A DNA stretch of 64,000 bases, from assembly GCA_010909725.1 (NCBI GenBank), contig JAACMV010000011.1:1-64000 (forward strand), written 5' to 3'. This document shows, piece by piece, positions 43,139 through 54,710 of the stretch (within the stretch, counting starts at the first letter, position 1; each line of letters starts with the position of its first letter). The DNA is from Picochlorum sp. 'celeri'. Its lineage: Eukaryota; Chlorophyta; Trebouxiophyceae. Made by a program: the position numbers and the translations under genes. The notes beneath the pieces are model-generated. The model did not search any database, was not told where the DNA came from, and saw only the letters and a program-made list of their open reading frames with translations.

Positions 43139-43306
43139 ATTTATATTGAATTGATGGATTAATACCACGATGCTGTGCGGCGTATTCGGCTGCAACTCTT
43201 GTCACGCACCTGTCGGTAACCGGCGAAACCGGCTCAAGTCGGTAGATTTGATGCTCATTGTATAAGTTATTGACAACAGGGGGTAGGTAAAAGAGGCTGC
43301 GGGTGG

Positions 43307-44254
43307 ATGAGGAGTCAGTTTGAGCCACTTCGCCTTCGGGTCTTGCGCTCGAGCCAGAGCGACGCTGCTCAGCTGGACGAAGAGCTTCTTGGGTTGTTCA
43401 AAGACTATTTGAACGCTTGTTTGGGTACTTTTCACTCGGGGTTCATGAGTTCCAACTACGCAGAGATTTTGCTGGCGCTGAAGACAATCATCTTTGGGTT
43501 GACTGTGGCTCAGGGACAGCCAACACCTGGCATGTCCTTGTTGAATCTGCGGTACGGGGACGAGCGGAGTGCATCCTCTGGAAAGGTCAGAGCTATTTCA
43601 ACAGGGCAGAGGACGCTGCTGTATGTGGGGAGTATATTGTTGCCGTATGTATGGGGGAGAGTGTCCTCGCGAATGGTTCGGCAGATTGATTTGAACACCA
43701 GTCTACGTGCCGCAAGAATACCATTTTTGTGTACTCCTGGAAGGTTTTGGAAAAGCATGCAGCGAATAGAAAGTCTATGGACGCTTCTGGAGGCCCTGAA
43801 TTTTGTCATCTATCTGAGGCATGGCACATACAGACGATTACTGGAACGTTGTGTGGGGGCTCGGGTGGTGTACAGCCACGTCGGCGCGTCACGGCAGATA
43901 AGCTTTGATTACTTAAATAGGCAGCTAATTTGGAGTGAAATCAGCGATTTTGTCTTGTTTCTCCTTCCCCTGTTGAATCTCAGCTCTGCAAGTCAGGTGC
44001 TCAGCAGGTACCTGCCGATGAACACATTAATTGTTCGAAGGGGCTTGGCACATCCTGACGGCGACTCATACTGTCCCATTTGTCGCACGCAATCACAGAG
44101 TCCGTTGTATTGTAGAGTGATGCCGTGTGGACACGAGTATTGTTACTATTGTATTGCATCAAGGATTGCACAGAGAAGGGGCTACACCTGTCTCCTTTGC
44201 TCGCAAAATGTTCGGAGTGTGCGTATGTTACATTCAAAGAATGAATCCTTTTAA
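43307..44254 (+). CDS. PEX2: Peroxisome biogenesis factor PEX2 (RING E3)
   Basis: A peroxisomal membrane RING ubiquitin ligase of the PEX2-PEX10-PEX12 complex that recycles PEX5. The intronless ORF encodes 315 residues. The N-terminal two-thirds carries hydrophobic segments typical of the Pex2/Pex12 domain (an AxxLDxEL-type start and a LWTLLEALNFVIYL block). The C-terminal C3HC4 RING is CPICRTQ ... CRVMPCGHEYCYYCI ... TCLLCSQ, with all zinc ligands present. PEX2 rather than PEX10 or PEX12 is suggested by the length and the DSYCPIC spacing, but PEX10 cannot be fully excluded. The stop is 12 bp from the convergent ChlD stop. Confidence 0.85.
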   Translation: MRSQFEPLRLRVLRSSQSDAAQLDEELLGLFKDYLNACLGTFHSGFMSSNYAEILLALKTIIFGLTVAQGQPTPGMSLLNLRYGDERSASSGKVRAISTGQRTLLYVGSILLPYVWGRVSSRMVRQIDLNTSLRAARIPFLCTPGRFWKSMQRIESLWTLLEALNFVIYLRHGTYRRLLERCVGARVVYSHVGASRQISFDYLNRQLIWSEISDFVLFLLPLLNLSSASQVLSRYLPMNTLIVRRGLAHPDGDSYCPICRTQSQSPLYCRVMPCGHEYCYYCIASRIAQRRGYTCLLCSQNVRSVRMLHSKNESF

Positions 44255-44266
44255 ATAGATAGGATA

Positions 44267-46636
44267 TCAATTTCCTTTCGCCTCTGCCATGGCGGAGGAT
44301 GTTGCTGCTGCAATGGCTTGATCAGATGCATTTGGTAAGTAGTAATAGTTTCCGTTGGCCGCTTTTGCAATCTCTTCTGCAAATCCTGTCGACACAAATT
44401 TATTTTCTGTATCGATCACGAGCAACTGCAGCCCCTCGGCGTTCAACCTCTTTGCCATGTCTAAGACTTCCTCTCGCAATTGTTCTTGTGTTGGCTTTGG
44501 GGCATCCTCAGCAAGTGCATCAGGGTCCTCATTTGATTTTCCCAAGCTAACGTTTGCCCTTCCATCCGTCAGAAGGACCACCATGACACGCCCGACATCT
44601 CCTCCTTGTCTAGCCTGTGTACCGAATCTGACGGCCAGGGAAAGTCCGTGGGCCAAAGGCGAGCCTCCACCACATGGCAATGAATCAAGGCGTCTTCTAG
44701 CCATTGCAATGGATTTTGATGGGGGCAAAAGTACCTCTGCCTTGTCTCCATAGAATGGAATAAGAGACACGAAATCGCGTGACGTATATGACTCTGCCAG
44801 GAGGCGCATGACGGCACCTTTAGCTGCTGACATTCTGTTCAGGGCCATACTGCCAGAGGCATCCACAACGAACATGACCAAGGCTCCCGCCTTTCGGGCA
44901 AGCCGTTTGCTTCTCATATCACTCCTTTCCACGTACACGGGCTTGTCCGGCCCTCCACGCTCAGCTTGTCTCCTTCTACGGGGCCCTTGGTATGGGGCAG
45001 CAGTTCGCAATGTAGCATCAACTGCAAGGCGTCGCACCTTTCCTTTTGGAAGCATAGGTTTGACATAGCGTCCTCTTTCCTCGCTGAATATGAGAGTTTT
45101 AGCTTTTCCTGTACGGCCCTGGGCTCTCTGCTGCTGTTGAGCAAACATGAGGACGGATGGATCGAGAATGACACCCTCAGACTCAAACATGAATTCCTCT
45201 GGGATCTGATCTGGCTCGTCTTCCTGATCCTGATCATCGTCTTCGTCGTCTTCTGGATCTTCCTCTTCCTCCTCGTTCTCCTGATCTTCCTCCTGCTGTT
45301 GATCTTCTGGTGGAGGAGGAGGTGGAGGTGGGGGCGGTTGCTCATCCTGGTCCTCTGGAGGCGGCTGGTCTAACAGCACCGATCTTGGCAGGATGACTAA
45401 TTGGACCGCTTTCTGCAAATCTTCTGGCTCTACCTTATCTCTACCATCTAGCGCAGCTGATGCCTTTGCTACTCGAACTGCAAAAATCTCAGACCTATGG
45501 CCCATCACTCCTCCACGCCTAGCCTCTTCGACCAAATACTTGACCTGCTTATCGGAAATTTCAACCTCTTCGAGATATTCTCTCGCAAAGATGACGCTAG
45601 ACCTGAGCGCGTCGGTGGTCTCCTCTGCCTGCTTGAGCACGTCCAGAGGAGAGTCCTGGAACCTTGTTGCCGCCTCCACAGCATCAACTCTTGTCTCGAA
45701 TGTGTATGGCACATCTGCAGACAAAGTTATTGCTATTCTGTCCAACAAGTGCTCTCTCAAGGGGCCTTCCTCAGGATTGTATGTTGCAAGAAGCAGCGGT
45801 TTGCAAGGATGCGAAATCGAAATACCTTCACGCTCGACGACATTCACTCCATCGGAAAGGATAGAAAGCAGCAAGTTTGCAATTCCATCATCCAGCAAGT
45901 TGATCTCATCCACGTAGAGAATTCCCCTGTGGGCTTCTGCAAGCAATCCTGGCTGGAAGACTGGCTTGCCTGCCTTCATGGATGCCTCAATGTCTACCGT
46001 ACCCACCAAGCGATCTTCGGTCACTCCAAGAGGGATCTGAATGAATGGCGGGTCCTTAATCTGCGTGGGGATCTTGTCCACCCCCGCGAGCTTCTCAGCC
46101 AGCCCGTCCTCCCACTCATCCTGGTTGTTGGAATCCGCATTGCACATACTGCCCTTGATAACCTCAATCGGTGGCAACAGTGCGTGCACTCCTCTTGCCA
46201 TAATTGACTTGGCTGTACCTCTTCTCCCCGCAATGGCGATGCCTCCCAACCCATTGTCCACAGCTCCCAGCAGGAGCGCCTGCTTGATGTGATCCATACC
46301 CACCACCTCTGTGAGAGGATACGTTCTCTGCATCCTCACAGACTTTGTGGGCTCGTAAGCAGCATCTTGCTCTGCCTCCATTTTCATCGCATCCAAAGCT
46401 GCATAGCAAATACATAGAGTCGGTCACGCTGTCCCAGTGGAGACGGTGTCTCACGTTACCATACCTCGTTGAGCAGCATCCTGCGTCTCAGCAGCAGCCT
46501 TACAAGGAACAATTGTAAGTCTTCTTCTTGCTTGGCTATTTGCATGGCTACTACAGAAGGCAGTGCGCCCATTCTTCCTGAACTGGTGTCCAACACCACC
46601 GCATCCGCCTTGCAATCTCTGAGACAGGGGTGCCAT
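44267..46636 (-). CDS. CHLD: Magnesium chelatase subunit D (chlorophyll biosynthesis)
   Basis: With ChlI and ChlH it inserts Mg into protoporphyrin IX in the plastid. Exon 1 is 46636-46465 (58 codons, an Arg/Ser/Ala-rich transit peptide) and exon 2 is 46398-44267; the 66-nt intron (GTATGG...ATGCAG) keeps phase; 767 residues. The AAA module shows Walker A-like GRRGTAKS and [10 protein letters not shown]. The middle is an extreme Pro/Glu/Asp linker (up to ten Pro in a row, then acidic). The C-terminus has the integrin-I/VWA domain with the MIDAS motif FVVDASGSM. This is the full plant-type organisation. It is divergent from the CBM45-like gene. Confidence 0.96.
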
Positions 46637-47080
46637 GGCGAATACCGAATGATACACGTGTAGAAGAATAATAAATTATAATTATTGACTTTTGCTGTGG
46701 CACATTGTCAAAGGTATCGGTGTTCCACCTGTGTGTCTTATCCAATCCTATCCTCTGTCGAACCAATCTCAGGACAAGAATGGACAACATTTCGGGACAG
46801 ATTCGAGATCTCCATGGAGATCTCTCTCCTCTCTTTCTGTCGTTGAACAAATCAAACGTTGAAACACGAGGAGGGGACAACCACAGCTGTATCAATATTA
46901 CTTCATAGGAAGTGAGCTAACGTAACCTCCATTGGACTCTGCTTCTCTCGCCGAGTCTGTTGATCGTTGATTTCGGACTGCCCAGAGTTGTTGCATGGCG
47001 GAGTTTCGGCCTGTAGGAGCATACTGACATACTGCTGTGGAGATTTGCACACATAATATCATAATATCAAGGGTTTTGAG
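46637..47080. promoter_or_regulatory. Divergent promoter region ChlD / CBM45-like gene, with AGATCT palindrome
   Basis: A 444-bp region between two plastid-related genes. It contains a perfect 20-nt palindrome, gagatctccatggagatctc, at 46805-46824, directly followed by ctctcctctct. The 18-nt string at 46817-46834 recurs exactly upstream of FtsH/GCP2 at 51851-51868. This sequence may bind a shared regulator. Nothing else is evident apart from a weak minus-strand open frame that I rejected. Confidence 0.4.
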
Positions 47081-49324
47081 ATGAATGGTTGCAGAGTTCA
47101 GCCTGGTTGGTTCAGGGTCCCACCACACTGGCGGAGGCTTGTTGGCTGTGGCCACCACGTTGGTGGCCTTTCGCGCCGCTGTCGGGCTATTCATGATCAG
47201 GGTGGTATCCAAAATGATACATTGCCCGATATATACTCTGAGGCTGCCAACAAGCTGCAGCAGCTCAAAGAAGCAAGGAAGAATGCCATCGAGATGGACA
47301 GACCAGCTGCACAGTCTGAGAAGGAGTGGCAAGACGCCGATGCCCGCGAGAGGGATTTGCAAGATGAGGTCAACACGTCCCTGAAAAGATTGGAGGAGTC
47401 TTGTCAGGATCTTTTGGGCCTGGGCTTGGTGGATGACGTGGGGTCACCAGGAGAGGATATGGTGTTGCAGCACATGGCATTTCGGCTGAAACAGGTGCTG
47501 GAACACGAGAGAGCGGCGGGGAAAGACGTGCAAGTGTGGAAAGAATTTGAGGGCAATGTGTATGTGGATGCATTGAGGGGTTTGCCTGGCGGGAATCTGG
47601 GGCAGCAGATTGCATGCTGTTGCATTGATGAGCGGCCATACCTCGTAGCATGTGTGGCGGTTGCCACGAACCCCTTCAAGGAGGGCTTTCCTCGGGGTTT
47701 GCTGCTGCATTGGAGTGTGACAGATCGAGCAGATGGAGAGTGGCACACCGATATACCCCGGGGATGGCACACGTTTCCTGGCATCTCTCAGCCTTGTGGG
47801 AACAGAGCATGGGAGACAATGTTTGGGAATTACAGTCCTGTCTTGTCTGCGGATGGCACAGCATGTGTATCACATATATCTGTGGCGTCTGTGATTGCAA
47901 TGATACCGATGGAAGGCTTTTTGGAGCAGGGTGGAGGCATTAAATTCGTTGTCAAACGAACAGATGGGGGCGGAGAGGTCTGGATCAAATCTCACCGAGG
48001 CGATGATTTCTACCTGGATATGGATACAGCAATCCGGTACCTGAATCCACCTCAGCTGCAGCAGTCTATCAAGGGTGATGGCACAAAGACAAAATCTGCA
48101 CTTTCGACCTCATTAGATATTTCTAACACAGATGTGCCTGGCGAAGATGCCCTGGTTGGGGGCATGGAGGAGGAAGAAGCAGAAGAGGAAGAGGAAGAAA
48201 GTTTGTCCGCATGGTCATGGGCCAGGGCCCTCGCAGAAGATATAATTTCCGTGTCGACCGAAGTTAGATGTTCGTATGAGCCAAAGCATGCGTGGCTTCA
48301 ACAGGTCCTGGCATGGAGGGAAGTCACAGACTTTGCAACTCACAGCGTCTCACAGTATGTCCAGGAAATTCGACTCCTTTTACAGTCTGTAGGGCAAAAT
48401 AGCGATATTAAAGGGGCGAGGAAAGAGGAGTTATCAGAATTGCTCCGCCATCTCGGTGATGAGTGCACTCGGTTAGAAGATGGTGTCCAGTCTCTACATG
48501 CTGCTGAGATGACATCACGCCAGTTGCAGTTGGAAAAAGAAAGGCTTTGCGACTTGCGAGATTCAGCGATGAAGGAATCTAACAGGATGGAAAGCGAATT
48601 GCAACGCTGTGTGGGGGAGACAAGGAGGATGCTGGTCCAGGATGCAGGACGGGACAGCGAAGTGATTCTGAAGGATCTGGGCCAACTCTGCAAAAGTCAA
48701 GTGTTGGGAGATGGCAAAAGGGGGCTGTTCAAGAGCTTTTTGAGAGAATCTGAACCTTCGCATGCCCATATTTTCGTATCGGAGGCCACCGATAAGGTTC
48801 AGGGCATTGATGCTCACGTGGTATCACATGTCTATTTGGAGGGCGACGCAGCGGCTGTGAGGGATGCTCTGCAGGACACCGACGAGGAACGCGACGAAAC
48901 TGCCGCGGCGGCCTCATCCAACAGAATAAAGGCGTCTCCATTTGAGGCAGTGGTTGTCTCAATCTGTTTTGGGGAAGACTTCCCAGGTAAGATCTCAAAC
49001 TCAAAGCTGCTCCTTCACCATGGCTTGGTGTCCCGCAGGCACGGCAAATGGCAGCAGTTGCCCAAGGGCAGCGACATTCCCATACAGCGACGCGGAGAGT
49101 CGACGGAGGCATCCGTAGATTTCGAGGCGTATGTTCTCCAGCACACATCAGGGAAGCCCGTGTTTGTCGAACCCATTCTCCGCGGAGTGTGCCTCAGGTT
49201 TCCCGTAGAGGAGCTCAGGTCCAAACGATTACGGGGTATGGAATTTGTCTTATTTAGCCGGGAAACTTGGCTGCAGAAGGAGGGTGGAGAAAACTTTTAT
49301 GTCGAGTTTCCATTGATACCATGA
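47081..49324 (+). CDS. Tandem CBM45-like starch-binding, coiled-coil protein
   Basis: A 747-residue ORF. The first ~45 residues are Arg/His-rich and could be a transit peptide, though a short upstream exon is possible because a TTGCAG lies just after the ATG. Two modules resemble CBM45, the starch-binding domain of plant alpha-glucan, water dikinase and plastid alpha-amylase: module 1 around residues 165-325 (LLLHWSV, EWHTDIP, GGGIKFVVK, GDDFYLDM) and module 2 at the C-terminus (LLLHHGLVSRRHGKWQQLP ... FYVEFPLIP). Between them are acidic linkers and a long coiled coil (~residues 440-540). No kinase or hydrolase domain is present, so it may be a starch scaffold or regulator. It is divergent from ChlD. 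Confidence 0.65.
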   Translation: MNGCRVQPGWFRVPPHWRRLVGCGHHVGGLSRRCRAIHDQGGIQNDTLPDIYSEAANKLQQLKEARKNAIEMDRPAAQSEKEWQDADARERDLQDEVNTSLKRLEESCQDLLGLGLVDDVGSPGEDMVLQHMAFRLKQVLEHERAAGKDVQVWKEFEGNVYVDALRGLPGGNLGQQIACCCIDERPYLVACVAVATNPFKEGFPRGLLLHWSVTDRADGEWHTDIPRGWHTFPGISQPCGNRAWETMFGNYSPVLSADGTACVSHISVASVIAMIPMEGFLEQGGGIKFVVKRTDGGGEVWIKSHRGDDFYLDMDTAIRYLNPPQLQQSIKGDGTKTKSALSTSLDISNTDVPGEDALVGGMEEEEAEEEEEESLSAWSWARALAEDIISVSTEVRCSYEPKHAWLQQVLAWREVTDFATHSVSQYVQEIRLLLQSVGQNSDIKGARKEELSELLRHLGDECTRLEDGVQSLHAAEMTSRQLQLEKERLCDLRDSAMKESNRMESELQRCVGETRRMLVQDAGRDSEVILKDLGQLCKSQVLGDGKRGLFKSFLRESEPSHAHIFVSEATDKVQGIDAHVVSHVYLEGDAAAVRDALQDTDEERDETAAAASSNRIKASPFEAVVVSICFGEDFPGKISNSKLLLHHGLVSRRHGKWQQLPKGSDIPIQRRGESTEASVDFEAYVLQHTSGKPVFVEPILRGVCLRFPVEELRSKRLRGMEFVLFSRETWLQKEGGENFYVEFPLIP

Positions 49325-49373
49325 TAACAGTGATATTAACGAATTTGAAAACGAATCATCTCGTCAAGAATGG

Positions 49374-51779
49374 TCAAGGCACAGCTTCTGGAGCTGGGTT
49401 TGTAACATCTTTCTGCTCACCTAGTGCCTCCTTGCCAAATATCAAGTCTTTAATTTCTTGTTGTGTCAGCGTCTCTTGCTTTAAAAGGGCTTGTGCTAAG
49501 ATGTGTAGTTCTCTTTCTTTGTCTTTGAGAAGCCCTTTCACTCTGCTGTACGAGTCTCTGAGAAAATTGCCAACTTCATCATCAGCATCCTTATTCAGGG
49601 ATGCCCCCCTTTGCTCTGGCGACGACAGCGCTATGGGCCCTATTTTATCGCTCATGCCGCAGTCTTCTACCATATGCCGGGCCATTCGCGTGGCTGATTT
49701 GAGATCGGAGGTGGCCCCAGAAGTCACAAAGTCTGATCCAAATATCATTTCCTCGGCCACCTTGCCTCCCATACAGACATCTATATGTGCCACCATTTGC
49801 TGTTTGGTTGTGCTATATTCGTCTTTATCAGGCACCTGACTCACCATTCCGAGTGCATGGCCCCTAGGGACGATCGTGGCCTTGTGGATTGGCTTGGCGC
49901 CAGGTGTGAACAGAGCAACCAGTGCATGGCCACCCTCGTGGTAGGCAGTAAGCCGCCTCGCCTCGACGCTCTGCGACAGGGCACGAGGAGACCCCATCAG
50001 TATTTTGTCTCGAGCCTCGTCCAAACAGTCCTCCGTGATTTCGTCCAGATCCTTTGTGGCAGCCATCAAGGCAGCTTCATTGACCATATTGAACAAATCA
50101 GCGCCAGAAAACCCAGGAGTCCTTCTCGCGAGTAACTCCGAATCTACCTTTGAATTGACAGGCTTATTGGATAAATACAAGTCTAATACACCTTTCCTAC
50201 CTTGCACGTCCGGCAGAGCAACCGCCACGTGCCGGTCAAACCGTCCCGGTCGAGTCAACGCAGCATCCAGCATTTCGGGCAAATTCGTCGCCGCGATAAC
50301 AACGACCCCCGAGTTCTCCTCAAACCCATCCATCTCTGTCAAGAGTTGATTCAGCGTCTTTCTAGACCCCCCTGAAGCTTCATAATTTGATCTCGTTCCT
50401 CCCACTGCATCAATCTCGTCGATAAAGACAATGCATGGTGCTTTCTTCTTGGCGGCAGCAAATAATGACCTCACTCGTCTGGAGCCGACGCCGACGAACA
50501 TTTCATCAAATTCAGATCCAGATTTATAAAAGAAGGGAACATCTGCCTCCCCCGCCACTGCCCTGGCCAACAACGTCTTTCCAGTCCCTGGAGGACCGGT
50601 AAGCAAAACGCCTTTTGGCAACTTGCCTCCTAATTTCACAAATTTCTCCGGCTTCTTCAAGTATTCCACTATTTCTTTGAGTTCATGGATTGCCTCGTCA
50701 CATCCTTTCACATCGGCAAATGTCTTGATGGATTTCTGAGGCATGTTCTCCTTGGCATACTCTTTGGGCTCCAGGCTGGTTGCCATGGGCGCTTCCATCC
50801 CAGTGCTTGCGACCCTGCCTGCCGTGTACCTTCTCGCAGTCACAGCTCCGATCATCCACATAAACCCAACAATGGCGATAGTGGCGAAGAACCAGAACCA
50901 GCTCTGGAGAGCCGTGGGCTGACCAGCGCCAATGCCCTTGGCCGTGTCCACGGCAATGTGAAGGGGCCACACGGCAGATTCCCCAGGCTTGCACACCGTT
51001 GGATCCCCATCCGCAGCTCGGATCAAATCCTTCAATAGCACTTGCAACGACGTATAGCTCTGGTGCTCCCCACGCAGCACCACCCCATCCCCATATGCAT
51101 CAATCCTCCCAGTTTTGACCAATGCCACCAAGTATTCCTTGACCACGTCCGCATTAACCACCATAGTCTCCTCACCCTCACGAGCCACCAGGCACTCGCT
51201 CTCGAAAAACTCGACCACCGCGTCCGACTGGCCCTTGCCATTCATATCCCTCAACACCTTGGCAACCTGGTCCACCTCCACCTCTCCCCTCTCATACGCC
51301 TCTCTCACATCCTTCAGCACCGACTGAGGACTCTTCAGCATGCTCTGAATCCGACGCACCAACCACAACATGGGCACAACCACCATGTACCTGACAGGCG
51401 AAACAATGGACAGCCGAGCCATGTCGATGAGAGAGTTCAGCACCGCAGCACCCCTGTACTTCTCAGGATCCACCCACTCCCTCCGCTTCGGAACCAGAAC
51501 ATCGATCTGTTCTTGTTCCACCTCGCCCTCACCAGAGTCCTGCGTGGCCGTGACCACCAACGCTTGTCCCCTCCTCCAGCCCAGGGAGCCACTCTTCCTC
51601 TCGCCCCCACCCACTCCCCAATGCCTGGTGGTAATGGCGCCTCTTCTTCTGTTTATACATAAAGCAATGTCAGAGCGACGGCGCATTGACCATTGGAGTC
51701 CTCCAGTGGAGTGTCGTAGGGTCGAATGGACTCTGACTCCAACACAGGGCCGCGCAGTCATTCGAACCATGTCATTCAT
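49374..51779 (-). CDS. FtsH11/YME1-type AAA metalloprotease
   Basis: An ATP-dependent membrane protease for organelle protein quality control. The intronless gene encodes 801 residues. The N-terminal ~60-80 residues are Arg/Ser-rich, consistent with organelle targeting. A membrane segment lies near residue 285-305 ([19 protein letters not shown]). Then the AAA core: [10 protein letters not shown], Walker A GPPGTGKT, Walker [13 protein letters not shown], second region of homology [13 protein letters not shown]. The protease domain has the zinc site HEGGH and the downstream Asp segment ([16 protein letters not shown]). The [15 protein letters not shown] phrase and the long N-region are shared with plant FtsH11 and mitochondrial YME1; chloroplast versus mitochondrial targeting is undecided. 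It is divergent from GCP2. Confidence 0.94.
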   Translation of the reverse strand: MNDMVRMTARPCVGVRVHSTLRHSTGGLQWSMRRRSDIALCINRRRGAITTRHWGVGGGERKSGSLGWRRGQALVVTATQDSGEGEVEQEQIDVLVPKRREWVDPEKYRGAAVLNSLIDMARLSIVSPVRYMVVVPMLWLVRRIQSMLKSPQSVLKDVREAYERGEVEVDQVAKVLRDMNGKGQSDAVVEFFESECLVAREGEETMVVNADVVKEYLVALVKTGRIDAYGDGVVLRGEHQSYTSLQVLLKDLIRAADGDPTVCKPGESAVWPLHIAVDTAKGIGAGQPTALQSWFWFFATIAIVGFMWMIGAVTARRYTAGRVASTGMEAPMATSLEPKEYAKENMPQKSIKTFADVKGCDEAIHELKEIVEYLKKPEKFVKLGGKLPKGVLLTGPPGTGKTLLARAVAGEADVPFFYKSGSEFDEMFVGVGSRRVRSLFAAAKKKAPCIVFIDEIDAVGGTRSNYEASGGSRKTLNQLLTEMDGFEENSGVVVIAATNLPEMLDAALTRPGRFDRHVAVALPDVQGRKGVLDLYLSNKPVNSKVDSELLARRTPGFSGADLFNMVNEAALMAATKDLDEITEDCLDEARDKILMGSPRALSQSVEARRLTAYHEGGHALVALFTPGAKPIHKATIVPRGHALGMVSQVPDKDEYSTTKQQMVAHIDVCMGGKVAEEMIFGSDFVTSGATSDLKSATRMARHMVEDCGMSDKIGPIALSSPEQRGASLNKDADDEVGNFLRDSYSRVKGLLKDKERELHILAQALLKQETLTQQEIKDLIFGKEALGEQKDVTNPAPEAVP

Positions 51780-51954
51780 ACACTGTATATCATGAGACGC
51801 ATGAAATTATTCACCAATGAATTCATCAGTGGACCAGGTTTTCATGACATGAGATCTCTCTCCTCTCTGCCAGGGTGTGTTAGAGATCTCTCTCTTTGTA
51901 CAGAGATCTCATGAGACTGGAACGTGGCTGGTTGGCGTCATTTTGAAACGAAAC
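51780..51954. promoter_or_regulatory. Divergent promoter region FtsH / GCP2, with clustered AGATCT repeats
   Basis: A 175-bp region with several AGATCTC sites. A 12-bp inverted repeat pairs catgagatctct (51848-51859) with agagatctcatg (51902-51913), and a further agagatctctct lies between. The first site continues as an 18-nt string identical to one in the ChlD/CBM45-like promoter region. The frame of GCP2 is open through part of this region, but the ATG at 51955 has the better context (aaacATGG). Confidence 0.45.
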
Positions 51955-54664
51955 ATGGAGACCAGAAAATCACAGTTGGATAGGGAGGATATAAAAGCCG
52001 TTTTAGAGGCACAGCGTGCTAAAATAGCAGCTCTACAGCGGAGAGAGCGACACCAACGACCTTCGGATGATCCGCGTGGTTCTGAGGGAGAGAGGCCGAG
52101 AGGTACATTGACGGATAATCCAGTGTTTGCAAAGGGTGCGGGAGGCGATGTGGAAGCGGGGGACGTGGCCAGAGGGGTGCAGGCCATGAAGGAGTGTTTG
52201 GTGGAAGGTCAGTATGGTCACCCTGGCATGCCAGAGTATCCGGTGGGGAGTTTGTTCACGGCGAGAGGGGAAGACGAGGGGGATTCCCTGGCATTTCTGC
52301 AAGCCTGCGAGGCTCATCACGGGGGCCCTTTGATGAGCTGTGCCATGCTGCCGCCTCAGATGCAGGAGCGCATGCTGTGTGAGGATTTGTTGAGCTCTTT
52401 TGAAGGGTTCCAGGGCAACTGGATACGGTTTCGTTTCGAAGAGGATGCTGTGGGCCGGCACGATTTGAGGTATTCGTTTGGTTGCGAGGCCGAGTTGGAT
52501 CCATCCATGAGGGAGATGGTGACAAAGATGGTCCCTTTGAGCAAGTATGTGATGATGGTGAGGCGGTTTTCCGAGACCAAGAATGCGTACACATCGGGGT
52601 TGGTGAATCAGGCTCTGGCTGGGGCGATGCGTGGGATGCTGCTGGATTGGGATTTGATGGTTGCTCAGATTGAGAGCCAGCTTCGGTCTGGGAAATCATT
52701 CACGCTGCAAGCGCTCTGGTACTATGTGCAATCTCCCTTGACAGCGTTTCAACTCGTGGCTAAAATAGCGTCTGATATCTGCAGCAGGAAATTAAGAGGC
52801 GCGGACGTCCTTTCGTACCTTCATGACAAGGCAGACAAGGTCATTGGCGATCCTCTGGCACGCAAGTTCATGTCCCGAATACTGGCGACGACGACAGAGC
52901 CGTATTTTGATATGCTCGAGAAATGGATGTGTGATGCGCGTATTGATGATCCATATGGAGAGTTCGTTGTGAAGGAGAACCTGGGGATTGGCATGGGCGA
53001 CCTGGAGACGGAGAGAGCATCATCCTATTGGACGGACAAGTTCACCATCCGATACGAGGACGGTGCGCCGTGCGTCCCTGTGTTTCTGAGAAATTGTTTG
53101 AAAGAAATATTGAATACTGGAAAGTATTTGGATTTGGTTCGAACGTGTGGACATGCCCCAGACAGGCCGCTGGCACGAGGGGTGAGGCTCGAGTATGACG
53201 AAGAAGGCACATACTTGTTACGGATCAAAGAGGCATACGAGACTGCTTCGAGGGCGGCTGTACAGGAGTTACACCAGCATAATGTTTTGCATGGGTTGGA
53301 AGGTCTGAAAAAGTACTTTCTTACCGCTCAGGGAGACTTGTTCCTGGCGTTCATGGATGCTGGCGATATTGACTTGAAGTCTGCAAACATTCCCATGCAG
53401 CAGCTGCAAGACGTTCTGCAACTCTCGGTAGAGGCTTGCAGTGTATCCTCAGATCCTATGGCATCTTCTCTGGAGATTGTGTACGGCTCGAAATCTTTGC
53501 ATCAGTTGATGCTGGATTTGACCAGGAGTGCCAGAACAAGTGATGCCCATCTAGATTCAACGAGGTCCCAGGTACGTATGTATGCATTGTTGCCACGTCC
53601 GTCTTTCCAAGTGCACTTATCTCATTTATTGTGTCGTCACGTGTAGCTACGGCCGATCCATTCCATGTCAGTGTCGGCCACAGAAAAGTCAAAGATGCCA
53701 GCCAGGAATCTGGCCATGCTGTATTACAGAGTGCCCTGGCCGCTGGTCGTTGTCGCTCCCGATTCAGCCATCGCACAGTATCAAGCGTTTTTCAAGCACC
53801 TGTTTGATTTAAAATGGGTCGAACGGGAGCTGAACAAGACGTGCAAGTTGTACCAGAGCACTCGCATGTTGGCAAATTTTGAGAGAAGGGCGGCAAGGCG
53901 TCTCTCCACAGGCGGCGTGAATCCTCCAACGGAATCCATGACATCGAGCAAGGCGATGCAGAATCTAATGCTGGCGTACAACACGTGTCAGACCATGGTC
54001 CACTTCTTTCGACAATATTTGCTGTATTCATCGTTTGAACTGCTGGACCCCCTATGGAAAGCGCTGGAAGATGACCTGAAGAAGAGCTCCAACGTCGACG
54101 AAATGATGGAGCACCATATGATGTTCCTGGAGAGGGCCATGAAAGGGCTCTTCCTATCCAGGAAGTTGAAGCTGCCGCCAGCTCTCTTTAAAGTCGAAGA
54201 GCTGGCACTTGATTTCGTAAAACTGACGTCCAAGCACCTAGATATAGACTATATAGCGCTCGATAGGGCAGCAGAGAGCTCTGTGGAGTTGGACAATTTG
54301 AAAGGGCGCGCTGCCGAAGCCGAGAAGAGGCGCTACAAGGCTAGGAGGGTCCGTGCTGTGGTTGACGCCGCACTGACCAATCCGTTGTACGAGACACAAC
54401 TGAGGTACGGAGATTGTACGCCCGCGCTTGCGACAGCATGCCCTCCGCATTTACGTTTGTGCTGGTGATATTTTGTGCAGGGAGTTGTCGGTGCATTTCA
54501 AAACCAGGTGCAGGGACTTTTTGTCCCTGCTGGTCGATGCCTACCAAGATGCCAAAAAATCCAAGCAGGGCTCACGGGAAGATTTGGAGTCACTTTCAAA
54601 TCTGATTGATCGTCTCGACTTTAACGGATATTTTGAGAATACTGGGCTCAGAAAAAAAGCGTGA
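51955..54664 (+). CDS. Gamma-tubulin complex component 2 (GCP2/Spc97)
   Basis: Part of the gamma-tubulin small complex that nucleates microtubules. Exons 51955-53571, 53647-54404 and 54481-54664 give 852 residues; introns are 75 and 76 nt. The N-terminus is charged and variable. The GRIP1 region includes EDLLSSFEGFQGNWIRF, the ALAGAMRGMLLDWDLMVAQIE block and TLQALWYYVQSP. GRIP2 follows: VPWPLVVV, YQAFFKHLFDLKWVER, FFRQYLLYSSFELLDPLW, MMEHHMMFLERAMKGLFL, ending DRLDFNGYF. The combination fits GCP2 rather than GCP3. It is followed 46 bp later by the START-like gene on the same strand. Confidence 0.93.
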
Positions 54665-54710
54665 ATAACACCCCCTACCAGTAGAGGTACAAATTGTTGT
54701 TGTTCGACAC

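Noticed and set aside
46898..47194. Minus-strand 99-codon ORF overlapping the 5' end of the CBM45-like gene
   Set aside because: Composition is protein-like, but it lies antisense to the putative targeting sequence and in the shared promoter; no family match and no clean splice model.
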